The notes under the pieces: generated by a model
What the model was told of the DNA's origin: nothing
The model's database searches: none
What the model saw: the letters and a program-made list of their open reading frames with translations, nothing else
In this document: positions 8,981 to 17,692 of the stretch, piece after piece
Position numbering within the stretch: the first letter of the stretch is position 1
Layout of the letters: each line of letters begins with the position of its first letter
Program-made: the position numbers and the translations under genes
Origin: an uncultured Ruminiclostridium sp.
GTDB lineage: Bacteria > Bacillota > Clostridia > Oscillospirales > Ruminococcaceae
Assembly: GCA_934490165.1 (NCBI GenBank)
Contig: CAKSTB010000018.1
Coordinates: 1-60,592, forward strand
Reading direction: 5' to 3'
DNA: 60,592 nucleotides

Positions 8981-9781
8981 ATGACACTTGTTCGCAAGGA
9001 TAAAACAGGCGGATTTTTTGAAGTAAGACACTACAAAGATCTGCTTATCCAGCTCGTTTCACGAGATCTTAAGCTGAAATACAGACGCAGTGTACTCGGC
9101 TATGTATGGAGCGTACTTAATCCGCTTCTTATAATGCTTGTAATGTATGTTGTATTTTCAAAGCTATTCAACCGTAATGTACCGAACTTCCCTGTTTATC
9201 TGCTTATCGGCAGAACAATGTACGACTTTATCGTAGGCGCTACCAACAAAGCAATGGACGGTATTACATCAAATGCGGCACTGCTTAAAAAGACATACGT
9301 TTCAAAATATATGTTCCCGCTTGCCAAAGTCACAAGCTGTATGGTTGACTATGTCCTTTCGCTCGGCGCACTGCTGATAGTTCTCATATTCACGGGTTCG
9401 CCGTTCTTTTGGACTATGCTGCTGTTCCCACTTATCACACTTGAAGCGTATATATTCGCCTGCGGAATGGGCTTCTTCTTAGCACAGATGCACGTCTTTT
9501 TCCGTGATACAAGATATATATATAATGCATTTACAACAGCATGGATGTACGCATCGGCAATATTCTATCCCGTTGATATTCTGCCGGACTGGCTTAAATT
9601 CATAGTCGAAAATCTCAATCCGCTTTATATCTATATAAAGCAGTTCAGGGACATTGCTTATACAGGCTGTATCCCCGATATGAAATCGATAATACTCGGT
9701 GTTGCTTATGCCGCACTGTTCTTTGTACTTGGTACTGTTATATTCAGGGATAAACAGGACAAGTTCATTCTGTACATCTGA
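8981..9781 (+). CDS. ABC-2 polysaccharide/teichoic acid export permease (TagG/Wzm type)
   Basis: A 266-residue integral membrane protein with about six transmembrane segments and the typical cytoplasmic lead-in (RDLKLKYRRSVLGYVWSVLNP) seen in polysaccharide exporters. I chose the ATG at 8981, with GGAGG 5 bases before it, over the in-frame TTG at 8966 that overlaps the upstream stop. The ATPase follows 13 bp later. Together they should flip an undecaprenyl-linked polymer across the membrane. With TagD and a TagF-like enzyme nearby, a glycerol-phosphate-containing polymer is likely. Confidence 0.92.
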   Translation: MTLVRKDKTGGFFEVRHYKDLLIQLVSRDLKLKYRRSVLGYVWSVLNPLLIMLVMYVVFSKLFNRNVPNFPVYLLIGRTMYDFIVGATNKAMDGITSNAALLKKTYVSKYMFPLAKVTSCMVDYVLSLGALLIVLIFTGSPFFWTMLLFPLITLEAYIFACGMGFFLAQMHVFFRDTRYIYNAFTTAWMYASAIFYPVDILPDWLKFIVENLNPLYIYIKQFRDIAYTGCIPDMKSIILGVAYAALFFVLGTVIFRDKQDKFILYI

Positions 9782-9794
9782 CGGAGGTATCGGT

Positions 9795-10535
9795 ATGGAA
9801 GATTATATAATCGACGTAAACAATGTTACCGTCCGCTTCAACAAGGCGAACATGAAAGTTGACAATATAAAAGAATATGTGGTACGACTGCTCCGCCGTG
9901 AGCTTATGTTCCAGGAGTTTATCGCTCTTAAAGATATCAATTTGCAAGTTAAAAAAGGCGAGGCGTGGGGGCTTGTCGGCACAAACGGTGCGGGCAAATC
10001 CACTCTGCTGAAAGTTATCAGCCGTATACTTAAGCCCTACAAGGGTACTGTGGATGTCAAAGGCTCGGTAGCCGCACTGATAGAGCTCGGTGCAGGCATC
10101 GACCCGAACATGACCGCAAGAGAAAACATTTATCTTAACGGAACGCTGCTCGGATATAAAAAAGACTTTATACAGGAAAAGTTCGATGAGATAGTCGAGT
10201 TTTCCGAACTTCAGGACTTTCTTGACTCGCCTGTCAAGAACTTTTCTTCGGGTATGAAAGCAAGACTGGGCTTTTCAATAGCAACATCTGTACAGCCCGA
10301 TATACTCATCGCCGATGAAATACTGTCGGTCGGCGATGTAAGGTTTAAGAAAAAGTGTTCCGAACGTATGCAGAATATGCTTAAGAACGGCACTACCCTG
10401 CTTTATGTATCACATAACATGAAATCTATCGAACACCTTTGCGACAAGGCTCTGTGGCTTGACCACGGTACTCCCGTAATGCAGGGAACGGCAAAAGAAG
10501 TCTGTGCTGCGTATAACAAAAAAATGGGAGTCTGA
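9795..10535 (+). CDS. ABC polysaccharide/teichoic acid export ATPase (TagH/Wzt type)
   Basis: A 246-residue ATPase with Walker A GTNGAGKST at about 62-70, signature NFSSGMKARLGF and Walker B ILIADEIL followed by SVGD. The segment IELGAGIDPNMTARENIYLN is diagnostic of O-antigen and teichoic acid exporters. The start is the ATG at 9795, with GGAGG 7 bases upstream. It lacks the C-terminal carbohydrate-binding extension found in Wzt and in some TagH proteins. It partners the permease just upstream. Confidence 0.93.
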   Translation: MEDYIIDVNNVTVRFNKANMKVDNIKEYVVRLLRRELMFQEFIALKDINLQVKKGEAWGLVGTNGAGKSTLLKVISRILKPYKGTVDVKGSVAALIELGAGIDPNMTARENIYLNGTLLGYKKDFIQEKFDEIVEFSELQDFLDSPVKNFSSGMKARLGFSIATSVQPDILIADEILSVGDVRFKKKCSERMQNMLKNGTTLLYVSHNMKSIEHLCDKALWLDHGTPVMQGTAKEVCAAYNKKMGV

Positions 10536-10547
10536 TATAACATCGAA

Positions 10548-10584
10548 AGTACGGTTGTAAGTTACAGCCGTACTGCTATTTTTT
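10548..10584 (+). terminator. Terminator of the export operon
   Basis: A stem AGTACGG with CCGTACT, extendable to 13 bp with one G-U, then a T-rich run at 10578-10584. Confidence 0.8.
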
Positions 10585-10691
10585 GTCATAATTTATTCCG
10601 CTGATTCCGAAAATAATATAATTGTAAAATTACTTAATTCAACTTTACTATTTATTGTGCATTACGACAAACGTCGAAACGGCTCGGAATA

Positions 10692-10720
10692 TTGACAAAA
10701 AGCCATTTTAAGTGTATAAT
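10692..10720 (+). promoter_or_regulatory. Consensus sigma-A promoter of the licD-tagD operon
   Basis: A perfect TTGACA (10692-10697), 17 bases and a perfect TATAAT (10715-10720). This is the best promoter match in the window. The leader to the GTG at 10840 is about 113 nt. Confidence 0.9.
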
Positions 10721-10839
10721 AACATGTGCTTGCTTTTTACAAATTATTTACGAAAAACACTGTGTTGCTTTGCTGTATGTACAATTCTTTTAAGCAACCT
10801 GATGGTGTGATAATCTTTCAATATCAGGGTGGTGAATTT

Positions 10840-11655
10840 GTGACCGGACAGCTTACTGAAAAAGAGCTTGCAGAACTTAAAGCCAAAGAGCTGAAAATAC
10901 TCAAAGCATTTGATAAAATGTGCAGAGAAAGCGATCTGAAATATTTTATTACTGCGGGAACGCTCCTCGGTGCGGTAAGACATAAAGGCTTCATTCCGTG
11001 GGACGATGATATTGACGTAGTAATGCTGAGAAAAGACTTTAAAAAGTTGAACAAAGTTTGCAAAAAAGCTCTGCCTGACGGACTGTTTTTGCAGGATAAG
11101 CGGAATGATAAGGGTTATCCTTTCCACTTTGATAAGATAAGGCTTGACAATACCGAAGTCGTAGATCCGTTTCTGAAAGGCGTTGATATACACAAGGGCA
11201 TTTACATTGATGTTTTTCCCGTGGATAAATGCCCGACAAACGACAAGCTTGCGCGGTTTATGTTCAAGTGGGTAAGCACAACATCTTATGCACTTATAGC
11301 AAAACAGGATTCGGATTTTGATTTTGACTACACAAAAAAGTCGGCACGTATGCTCTATCATTTCATGATAAAAATGCCGAGAGGCTTTGTAATAGCAATG
11401 CGTGATTTTGCAGTCGGAATTTTTAATGTTTTCTGCTCGGGAAAAAAGTTATGCACTGTCAGCGGTGCACACGGCTTTCCGAGAGAAACCTACAGCGGTG
11501 AATGGTTTGAAAAAGCCGTAATGCTCCCGTTTGAGGATGGTGAATATCCGGCACCCTCGGGATATGACGGACTGCTTGCAAATATGTACGGTGATTATAT
11601 GAAACCGCCGGAAGAAAACGACAGGGAAGGTCACTTCACAAGCGTTGAAAGCTGA
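10840..11655 (+). CDS. LicD-family phosphotransferase
   Basis: A 271-residue protein of the LicD nucleotidyltransferase-fold family, whose members transfer phosphocholine or related phospho-groups onto teichoic acids and glycans. The signature GTLLGAVRHKGFIPWDDDID at 40-59 carries the metal-binding aspartates. I chose the GTG at 10840, with GGGTGG just upstream. The earlier in-frame ATG candidates lack a ribosome site, and one lies at the predicted transcription start. It opens the second polymer operon with TagD and the glycerophosphotransferase. The transferred group is uncertain. Confidence 0.9.
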   Translation: MTGQLTEKELAELKAKELKILKAFDKMCRESDLKYFITAGTLLGAVRHKGFIPWDDDIDVVMLRKDFKKLNKVCKKALPDGLFLQDKRNDKGYPFHFDKIRLDNTEVVDPFLKGVDIHKGIYIDVFPVDKCPTNDKLARFMFKWVSTTSYALIAKQDSDFDFDYTKKSARMLYHFMIKMPRGFVIAMRDFAVGIFNVFCSGKKLCTVSGAHGFPRETYSGEWFEKAVMLPFEDGEYPAPSGYDGLLANMYGDYMKPPEENDREGHFTSVES

Positions 11656-11699
11656 AAATAAGTGATTTGTATATAAACCTGACTGAAAGGACAAATTAT

Positions 11700-12092
11700 A
11701 TGAAAAGAGTAATTACCTACGGCACATTTGACCTGCTCCACTACGGTCATATTGAGCTTCTTAAGAGAGCAAAAGCACTCGGAGATTATCTTATCGTAGT
11801 GCTTTCAACAGACGAATTCAACTGGAATGAAAAGCAGAAGAAGTGCTATTTCAGCTATGAAATAAGAAAGCAGCTTCTTGAAGCTATCCGTTATGTAGAT
11901 CTTGTTATTCCCGAAAACTGCTGGGATCAGAAGATAAGCGATGTAAAAGAATATCATGTTGACACTTTTGTAATGGGTGACGACTGGAAGGGCAAATTCG
12001 ACTTTCTGAAAGATTATTGCGAAGTAGTTTATTTGCCCAGAACTCCTGAGATCTCAACTACACAGATAAAGCACGATCTCAGCGAAAACTAA
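11700..12092 (+). CDS. tagD: Glycerol-3-phosphate cytidylyltransferase
   Basis: A 130-residue cytoplasmic enzyme making CDP-glycerol from CTP and sn-glycerol-3-phosphate, the donor for polyglycerol-phosphate teichoic acid. It has GTFDLLHYGH (residues 8-17) with the HxGH motif, and ISTTQIK near the end as the ISTT nucleotide-binding motif. Length matches the family. The ATG at 11700 is preceded by AAAGGA. It feeds the CDP-glycerol-dependent enzyme that follows. The related pantetheine-phosphate and ethanolamine-phosphate enzymes have different motifs. Confidence 0.94.
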   Translation: MKRVITYGTFDLLHYGHIELLKRAKALGDYLIVVLSTDEFNWNEKQKKCYFSYEIRKQLLEAIRYVDLVIPENCWDQKISDVKEYHVDTFVMGDDWKGKFDFLKDYCEVVYLPRTPEISTTQIKHDLSEN

Positions 12093-12120
12093 GGAATGTA
12101 ATGAGGAGACAAATAGGAAA

Positions 12121-14547
12121 ATGAAAAATCCATTTGCATATGCTAACAGAGTAAGAAAAAAGTTCAAAGATCCTTACTGGGTAGCAAAGTCAAAATATAT
12201 AACATATTATGAAGAACTGCCAATAGATGAAAAAGTAATACTGCTTGAATCACAGACTGCGACAAAAATCAGCGGAAATTTGTTTTATATACTTCGTTAC
12301 CTGCTTACTGACAGCAAATATTCCGAATATAAAATTTACATTTCCTCATGGGGAAGATATTTTAAAAGTCTAAGGAATATTCTGAATAACTATGATATTA
12401 AAAATTATCACTTGGTTCTTTATGCATCGGATGAGTATGTACGTTTACTCGCAAGCGCAAAGTATCTTATCAACGATGCATCCTTTCCTAACTACTGGAT
12501 AAAAAAAGAAGGACAGGTATATATCAACACATGGCACGGTACTCCGTTAAAAGCCATGGGCAGAAAAGTGCATAATGACGTATTTTTCGGCAATGTTCAG
12601 AAAAATCTTGTCAACGCAGACTATTTATTATATCCGAATATCTTTACCAAAGATGTGATGATAAGAGATTATATGTTAGAAAACATTTCCTCTGGCTCTT
12701 ATATTCTCGGCGGATATCCGAGAAATACCGCTTTCTTTGATCCCGAATCCGAAAGCAGAATAAGAGAAGAAATGGGGCTTACCGATAAAAAAATATATGC
12801 ATATATGCCTACATGGAGAGGTACTGTAGATAAAGTTGGAGTATCCAAAAACGATATCTACCTTATGTATTATCTTTATGAGATCGACAGACTTTTAAAT
12901 GACGATGAAATATTCTATATGAATATTCATCCCATGGCTATGCACGCAAATAACAAAGCGGAAGTCAAAAAGCTGAAGCATATCAGAAATTTCCCGCAGA
13001 AATATGAAACATATGATTTTCTTAACATGGCCGATGCACTTGTTACCGACTATTCAAGCGTTTTCTTTGACTACGCTTGTACAAGAAAGAAGATAGTTCT
13101 TTTTCCTTATGATAAAGAAGAATATCTGTGTGACAGAGGTATGTACATGGATATGGATGATCTTCCTTTCCCGCAGGTATTCAATGCAGAAGACCTTGTA
13201 AATGAGTTAAGAACACCCAAGAACTATGATGATGCCGAGTTTATAAATGAGTTCTGTACATGGGATAATGGAAACGCAACACAGCAGCTCTGCGACAGAA
13301 CAATACTCGGTATTGATACAGGTCTTACTGTAGCACCCGTACCTAACAATGGCAAAGAGAATATTCTTATATACGGCGGTAACCTTGACAAAAACGGTAT
13401 CACAACTTCACTGAGATCATTAACTAATTCAATTGATCTTGACAAGCGTAATTATTACATTTCATTCTGTCAGGGCAAGGCTAAAAAACACGGAGATCAG
13501 TTGATAACATTCAACGATAAAGTAAATTTTTTTGCCGTTGCAGAAAACTTTAACCTCACAACAAAGGATAAAGCTTATAATAAACTATATAAAGAAAAAG
13601 TGATTTCCACAAAAAAATATGTCAAGCTTCTCGGTAAACGTGTTGAGCAGAATTTTATCCGTTCATACGGAAATGCGAAATTTGATATGGCAATACAATT
13701 CTGCGGATATGAAGACGAAATTATAATGCTTTACAGCCGATTTAAAGGCAAAAAGGCAATATGGGTTCATAATGATATGCTTGCGGAAATCAAAACCAGA
13801 AGTAATCAACGCCGTGACCTGCTTGAATACGCATATCATACCTATGACAGGGTTGTAGCAGTAACCGATGACATCGTAGCACCTACACGCATACTTGCCG
13901 GTGAAGATAAAAAAATTGATGTAGTTAAAAATACCATTGATTACAGAACCATACGCGCAAACGGTGATATGCCGATAACGCTTGATCCTACAACAAAGTG
14001 TTCTATTAACACTGATGCATTCGCTGAAATTATGGAGTCCGATGCTTTGAAATTCATCAATGTCGGACGCTATTCTCCGGAAAAGGGACACGAAAGGCTT
14101 ATAGACGCTTTTTACAAACTTTGGCAAAAGGATAATAATATTTATCTCATAATTATGGGCGGCAATTCAAGGGACGGTATGTACGGCAAACTTAAGACTA
14201 AGGTTGCAGAACTCGGTCTTGCCGACAATGTCATACTGCTCCTCGCTGTAAGCAATCCCTATCCTATAATAAAAGCTTGTGACGGATTTATCTTAAGTTC
14301 GTTATATGAAGGCTTCGGACTGGTTCTTGCCGAAGCGGATATTCTCGGTCTGCCGATCGTTTCAACAGATATTACAGGACCCAGAACATTCATGAATAAG
14401 TACGGCGGAACACTGGTAGAAGATTCTGAGGACGGTGTTTACAGAGGACTTGAGATGTTATATAACAACGAAATCAAGCCGATAAATGTTGACTACGAAG
14501 CTTACAATCAGGAATGTGTAGCTGAATTTGAAAAGTTATTTGAATAA
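12121..14547 (+). CDS. CDP-glycerol glycerophosphotransferase fused to a GT4 glycosyltransferase
   Basis: An 808-residue two-domain enzyme. Residues about 20-395 are a TagF/TagB-type glycerophosphotransferase: WHGTPLK with His139 as probable catalytic base, and ADALVTDYSSVFFDYA as the second conserved block. Residues about 415-808 form a GT-B family 4 glycosyltransferase: FINVGRYSPEKGHERLI, and the E-x7-E nucleotide-sugar motif in EGFGLVLAE (Glu730, Glu738). It has no membrane segment and should act at the inner membrane face. It uses CDP-glycerol from TagD and probably alternates or links glycerol-phosphate and sugar units. Codon use looks more A/T-rich than the neighbours, a weak hint of transfer. 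Confidence 0.9.
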   Translation: MKNPFAYANRVRKKFKDPYWVAKSKYITYYEELPIDEKVILLESQTATKISGNLFYILRYLLTDSKYSEYKIYISSWGRYFKSLRNILNNYDIKNYHLVLYASDEYVRLLASAKYLINDASFPNYWIKKEGQVYINTWHGTPLKAMGRKVHNDVFFGNVQKNLVNADYLLYPNIFTKDVMIRDYMLENISSGSYILGGYPRNTAFFDPESESRIREEMGLTDKKIYAYMPTWRGTVDKVGVSKNDIYLMYYLYEIDRLLNDDEIFYMNIHPMAMHANNKAEVKKLKHIRNFPQKYETYDFLNMADALVTDYSSVFFDYACTRKKIVLFPYDKEEYLCDRGMYMDMDDLPFPQVFNAEDLVNELRTPKNYDDAEFINEFCTWDNGNATQQLCDRTILGIDTGLTVAPVPNNGKENILIYGGNLDKNGITTSLRSLTNSIDLDKRNYYISFCQGKAKKHGDQLITFNDKVNFFAVAENFNLTTKDKAYNKLYKEKVISTKKYVKLLGKRVEQNFIRSYGNAKFDMAIQFCGYEDEIIMLYSRFKGKKAIWVHNDMLAEIKTRSNQRRDLLEYAYHTYDRVVAVTDDIVAPTRILAGEDKKIDVVKNTIDYRTIRANGDMPITLDPTTKCSINTDAFAEIMESDALKFINVGRYSPEKGHERLIDAFYKLWQKDNNIYLIIMGGNSRDGMYGKLKTKVAELGLADNVILLLAVSNPYPIIKACDGFILSSLYEGFGLVLAEADILGLPIVSTDITGPRTFMNKYGGTLVEDSEDGVYRGLEMLYNNEIKPINVDYEAYNQECVAEFEKLFE

Positions 14548-14565
14548 AAATCGCAAGATATAAAA

Positions 14566-14603
14566 TCCGGGAGCGTTTCAAAATAAAACGCTCCCGGATT
14601 TAT
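14566..14603. terminator. Bidirectional terminator
   Basis: A 13-bp perfect stem TCCGGGAGCGTTT with AAACGCTCCCGGA and a 7-base loop. T-rich runs follow on the + strand, and A-rich sequence before the stem supplies T on the - strand. It serves the convergent polymer operon and the response regulator. Confidence 0.9.
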
Positions 14604-14604
14604 T

Positions 14605-15228
14605 TTAATCATTCACCTCAAACTTGTAACCTACGCCCCAAATAAGCCTTATACTCCACTTTGATGATAAGCCGTCAAGCTTTGATTTAAGCAGGCTGAC
14701 CGATTCTTCGACCAGTGCGTCACTTCCCTTTGCGTCAGGACCGAACACCTCATACGCCAGCTGTTCCTTACTGAAAACGCGGTTCGGGTTAGCTATCAGG
14801 CAACGCAGTATCTCAAGCTCGTTAAGTCCTATCTGATACTCCTTGCTCCCTACCCTGACACAATTATGCTCATTGTCAATTACAAGTGTACCGTACTCTC
14901 CCGCCTTCTTTTTGTCGTACTTTTCAAACACCTTTGAAAGCTGTGCTATGTCAAGAGGCAGTGACAGAGTATGCTCGCTACCGTCGTTTTTCAGTGTATA
15001 TATATCGGACATAAGCGAAGAAAGGCGGCACTCCTGCTCTGCATCAAGATAACAGCCGCCGAGTATGATAATATCGGGGTGCAGCATACAGCATTCGCGC
15101 ACAACGTGCTGTGTGTCTTCGCTTATATCACATATTGCTCTTACAGTAAAGCCCTCTTTTGCGGCATAGTTCGATATAAAATCCGATATATGCTCGTTGT
15201 CGCAGGCTATAAAGATCTTCTTTGACAT
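14605..15228 (-). CDS. OmpR-family winged-helix regulator with degenerate receiver domain
   Basis: A 207-residue protein. The C-terminal half (about 110-205) is an OmpR/PhoB-type DNA-binding domain: LNELEILRCLIANPNRVFSK, and a GVGYKF wing. The N-terminal half keeps a receiver-like layout, but where the phosphoacceptor aspartate belongs it reads HPDIIILGG, with no Asp at the end of the third strand. It is also short. No histidine kinase is adjacent. It probably does not respond to phosphorylation and may act constitutively or through another input. The target is unknown; groESL is divergent but has its own CIRCE element. Confidence 0.82.
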   Translation of the reverse strand: MSKKIFIACDNEHISDFISNYAAKEGFTVRAICDISEDTQHVVRECCMLHPDIIILGGCYLDAEQECRLSSLMSDIYTLKNDGSEHTLSLPLDIAQLSKVFEKYDKKKAGEYGTLVIDNEHNCVRVGSKEYQIGLNELEILRCLIANPNRVFSKEQLAYEVFGPDAKGSDALVEESVSLLKSKLDGLSSKWSIRLIWGVGYKFEVND

Positions 15229-15445
15229 TTCCGTGCCTCCGTAAAGTACACAATATTAAATATTAAGGCGATAAATAACGCATCGCCGGATATCTCTATA
15301 TATTATACAGCCCTCTGCACCTTTTTTCAACACTTTTTTCAAAAAATCCGTCAATTTTATGTGTAAATTTGCCTAAATAATTATCAATCCATGCAACGAC
15401 TTTTATATCAATGTAACAAAATTATCACTTTTCACATTTTACCCC

Positions 15446-15474
15446 TTGATTTTTATGCGTAAAGTGATTACAAT
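15446..15474 (+). promoter_or_regulatory. Sigma-A promoter of groESL
   Basis: TTGATT (15446-15451), 17 bases, then TACAAT (15469-15474), just upstream of the CIRCE operator. Bases 15229-15445 hold only A/T-rich sequence and presumably the promoter of the divergent regulator, which I could not place. Confidence 0.75.
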
Positions 15475-15486
15475 AATAATCAGCGG

Positions 15487-15513
15487 TTAGCACTCAAACG
15501 TAAAGAGTGCTAA
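15487..15513 (+). promoter_or_regulatory. CIRCE operator (HrcA binding site)
   Basis: An exact TTAGCACTC, nine bases, GAGTGCTAA inverted repeat, the published consensus bound by the heat-shock repressor HrcA. It begins 13 bases after the -10 box, so bound HrcA would block initiation and early elongation. hrcA itself is not in the window. Confidence 0.97.
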
Positions 15514-15582
15514 CAGGTTAAAAATCAAAAGCACCGTCACAGACAAAATGTGACAGCAAATATAACAAGGAGGTCATTCAAA

Positions 15583-15867
15583 ATGACGATCAAACCGTTA
15601 TCGGACAGAGTAGTTATAAAGATGCTCGAAGCAGAAGAAACAACAAAGGGCGGCATAATTCTTACAAGCGCCGCACAGGAAAAGCCCCAGGTAGCCGAAG
15701 TTGTTGCGGTAGGTCCGGGCAAGACAGTTGACGGCAGGCTCGTTCCCGTACAGCTTAAGGTCGGCGACAAGGTTCTTATGAGCAAGTACTCAGGAACTGA
15801 AGTCAAGGTTGACGGCGAAGAATACACAATACTGCGTGAGGAAGACATCCTCGCAGTTGTAGAATAA
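15583..15867 (+). CDS. groES: Co-chaperonin GroES (10 kDa)
   Basis: A 94-residue cytoplasmic protein that forms the heptameric lid on GroEL. The PLSDRVVIK start, a GGIILTSAAQEKPQ mobile loop and the GTEVKVDGEEY and EEDILAVVE ending are typical. I chose the ATG at 15583, preceded by AAGGAGG, rather than an upstream in-frame ATG without a ribosome site. It is first in a CIRCE-regulated operon with groEL, 22 bp apart, so heat-shock control by HrcA is expected. Confidence 0.98.
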   Translation: MTIKPLSDRVVIKMLEAEETTKGGIILTSAAQEKPQVAEVVAVGPGKTVDGRLVPVQLKVGDKVLMSKYSGTEVKVDGEEYTILREEDILAVVE

Positions 15868-15889
15868 TTGAAAGTGAGGAACATTCACA

Positions 15890-17527
15890 ATGGCTAAACA
15901 GATCATATACGGTGAAGAAGCCCGTAAGGCTTTACAGGCAGGTATCGACCAGCTGGCAAACACAGTAAAAATCACACTCGGCCCTAAGGGCAGAAACGTA
16001 GTGCTCGACAAGAAGTTCGGCGCTCCGCTGATCACAAACGACGGTGTTACGATCGCCAAGGAGATCGAGCTTGAAGATCCTTTCGAAAACATGGGCGCAC
16101 AGCTCGTAAAGGAAGTTTCAACAAAGACAAACGATGCCGCAGGTGACGGTACAACAACAGCTACACTGCTCGCTCAGGCTCTTATCAGAGAGGGTATGAA
16201 GAATATCGCCGCAGGCGCTAACCCCATGGACGTTAAGCGTGGTATCGCAAAGGCAGTTGACACAGCAGTAGCTGAGATAAAGAAGAACTCAAAGGCTATT
16301 GAGAACAGCGAGGGCATTGCCCGTGTAGCTACAGTTTCATCGGGCGATGAGAATGTAGGTAAGCTGATCGCAGAAGCTATGGAAAAGGTCACAACAGACG
16401 GTGTTGTTACTCTTGAAGAAGGCAAGACAGCAGAAACCTACAGCGAAGTCGTTGAAGGTATGCAGTTCGACAGAGGCTACATTTCACCTTACTTTGCAAC
16501 AGATACAGATAAGATGACAGCTAACCTTGATGACGCTTATATCCTTATCACAGACAAGAAGATAAGCAATATTCAGGACGTTCTGCCCTTACTTGAACAG
16601 GTCGTACAGGCAGGCAAGAAGCTCCTTATCATCGCTGAGGACATCGAGGGCGAGGCTCTTACAACACTTATTCTCAACAAGCTGCGTGGTACATTCGTAT
16701 GCGTAGGTGTAAAGGCTCCCGGATTTGGTGACAGACGTAAGGAAATGTTACAGGATATCGCAATTCTTACAGGCGGTACTGTTATCACTTCCGAGCTCGG
16801 CCTTGAGCTTAAGGATACAACGATCGATCAGCTCGGTCGTGCTAAGAGCGTAACAGTTTCCAAGGAAAATACAACGATCGTAAACGGTGCAGGTTCAACA
16901 GAACAGATCCAGGCCAGAATTGCTCAGATAAGAGCCGCTATCGAAAATACAACAAGCGAGTTTGACAAGGAAAAGCTCCAGGAAAGACTTGCAAAGCTTG
17001 CCGGCGGTGTTGCTGTTATCAAGGTCGGCGCTGCTACAGAAATCGAAATGAAGGAAAAGAAGCTCCGTATCGAAGACGCTCTTGCAGCCGCTAAGGCAGG
17101 CGCAGAGGAAGGTATAGTAGCAGGCGGCGGTACAGCGCTTATCAACGCTATGCCCGCTGTTGAAGCTCTTATCGCTACTCTTGAGGGTGACGAAAAGACA
17201 GGCGCTAAGATAGTTCTTCGTGCTCTTGAAGAGCCTGTTCGTCAGATCGCAGTAAATGCAGGTCTTGAAGGCTCTGTTATTATCGACACTATCCGTCGTG
17301 AAGGCAAGGTAGGCTACGGCTTTGACGCTCAGAAGGAAGTATACGGTGATATGATCGCCGCAGGTATTGTTGACCCTGCAAAGGTAACACGTTCTGCTTT
17401 ACAGAACGCCGCTTCAGTTGCATCTATGGTTCTTACAACAGAGAGCCTTGTTGCCGACAAGAAGGAAGAAAATCCTGCTCCCGCAATGCCCGCAGGCGGC
17501 ATGGGCGGTATGGGCGGAATGTATTGA
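15890..17527 (+). CDS. groEL: Chaperonin GroEL (60 kDa)
   Basis: A 545-residue subunit of the tetradecameric folding chamber. It carries the ATP-site motif GDGTTTATLL, the EGIVAGGGTALI segment and the Gly/Met-rich tail GGMGGMGGMY. Length is standard. It is co-transcribed with groES from the CIRCE promoter and ends at a terminator shortly downstream. Codon use is strongly biased, as expected for a highly expressed gene. It is the only groEL copy in the window. Confidence 0.98.
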   Translation: MAKQIIYGEEARKALQAGIDQLANTVKITLGPKGRNVVLDKKFGAPLITNDGVTIAKEIELEDPFENMGAQLVKEVSTKTNDAAGDGTTTATLLAQALIREGMKNIAAGANPMDVKRGIAKAVDTAVAEIKKNSKAIENSEGIARVATVSSGDENVGKLIAEAMEKVTTDGVVTLEEGKTAETYSEVVEGMQFDRGYISPYFATDTDKMTANLDDAYILITDKKISNIQDVLPLLEQVVQAGKKLLIIAEDIEGEALTTLILNKLRGTFVCVGVKAPGFGDRRKEMLQDIAILTGGTVITSELGLELKDTTIDQLGRAKSVTVSKENTTIVNGAGSTEQIQARIAQIRAAIENTTSEFDKEKLQERLAKLAGGVAVIKVGAATEIEMKEKKLRIEDALAAAKAGAEEGIVAGGGTALINAMPAVEALIATLEGDEKTGAKIVLRALEEPVRQIAVNAGLEGSVIIDTIRREGKVGYGFDAQKEVYGDMIAAGIVDPAKVTRSALQNAASVASMVLTTESLVADKKEENPAPAMPAGGMGGMGGMY

Positions 17528-17563
17528 TAAAAAGACAGCTCCGCTGAAAAATAGAATATTCTG

Positions 17564-17594
17564 CTCCCGGTCGGTGCTCCGTCCGGGAGTTTTT
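17564..17594 (+). terminator. Terminator of groESL
   Basis: A 7-bp GC stem CTCCCGG with CCGGGAG followed by five T. Confidence 0.85.
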
Positions 17595-17614
17595 CTGTAC
17601 CGTGCATTTATGTA

Positions 17615-17643
17615 TTGACATTCGCACTTTTAAGCGGTATACT
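17615..17643 (+). promoter_or_regulatory. Sigma-A promoter of the GH43 operon
   Basis: TTGACA (17615-17620), 17 bases, TATACT (17638-17643). The leader is about 43 nt. No clear catabolite operator is visible. Confidence 0.85.
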
Positions 17644-17692
17644 ATTAAAGTACACATAAATTTATTTTAGATTTTTGAAAAGGAATTTGAGC

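Noticed and set aside
10726..10839. N-terminal extension of LicD from 10726
   Set aside because: A consensus promoter places the transcription start at about 10727, so the extension would hardly be transcribed.
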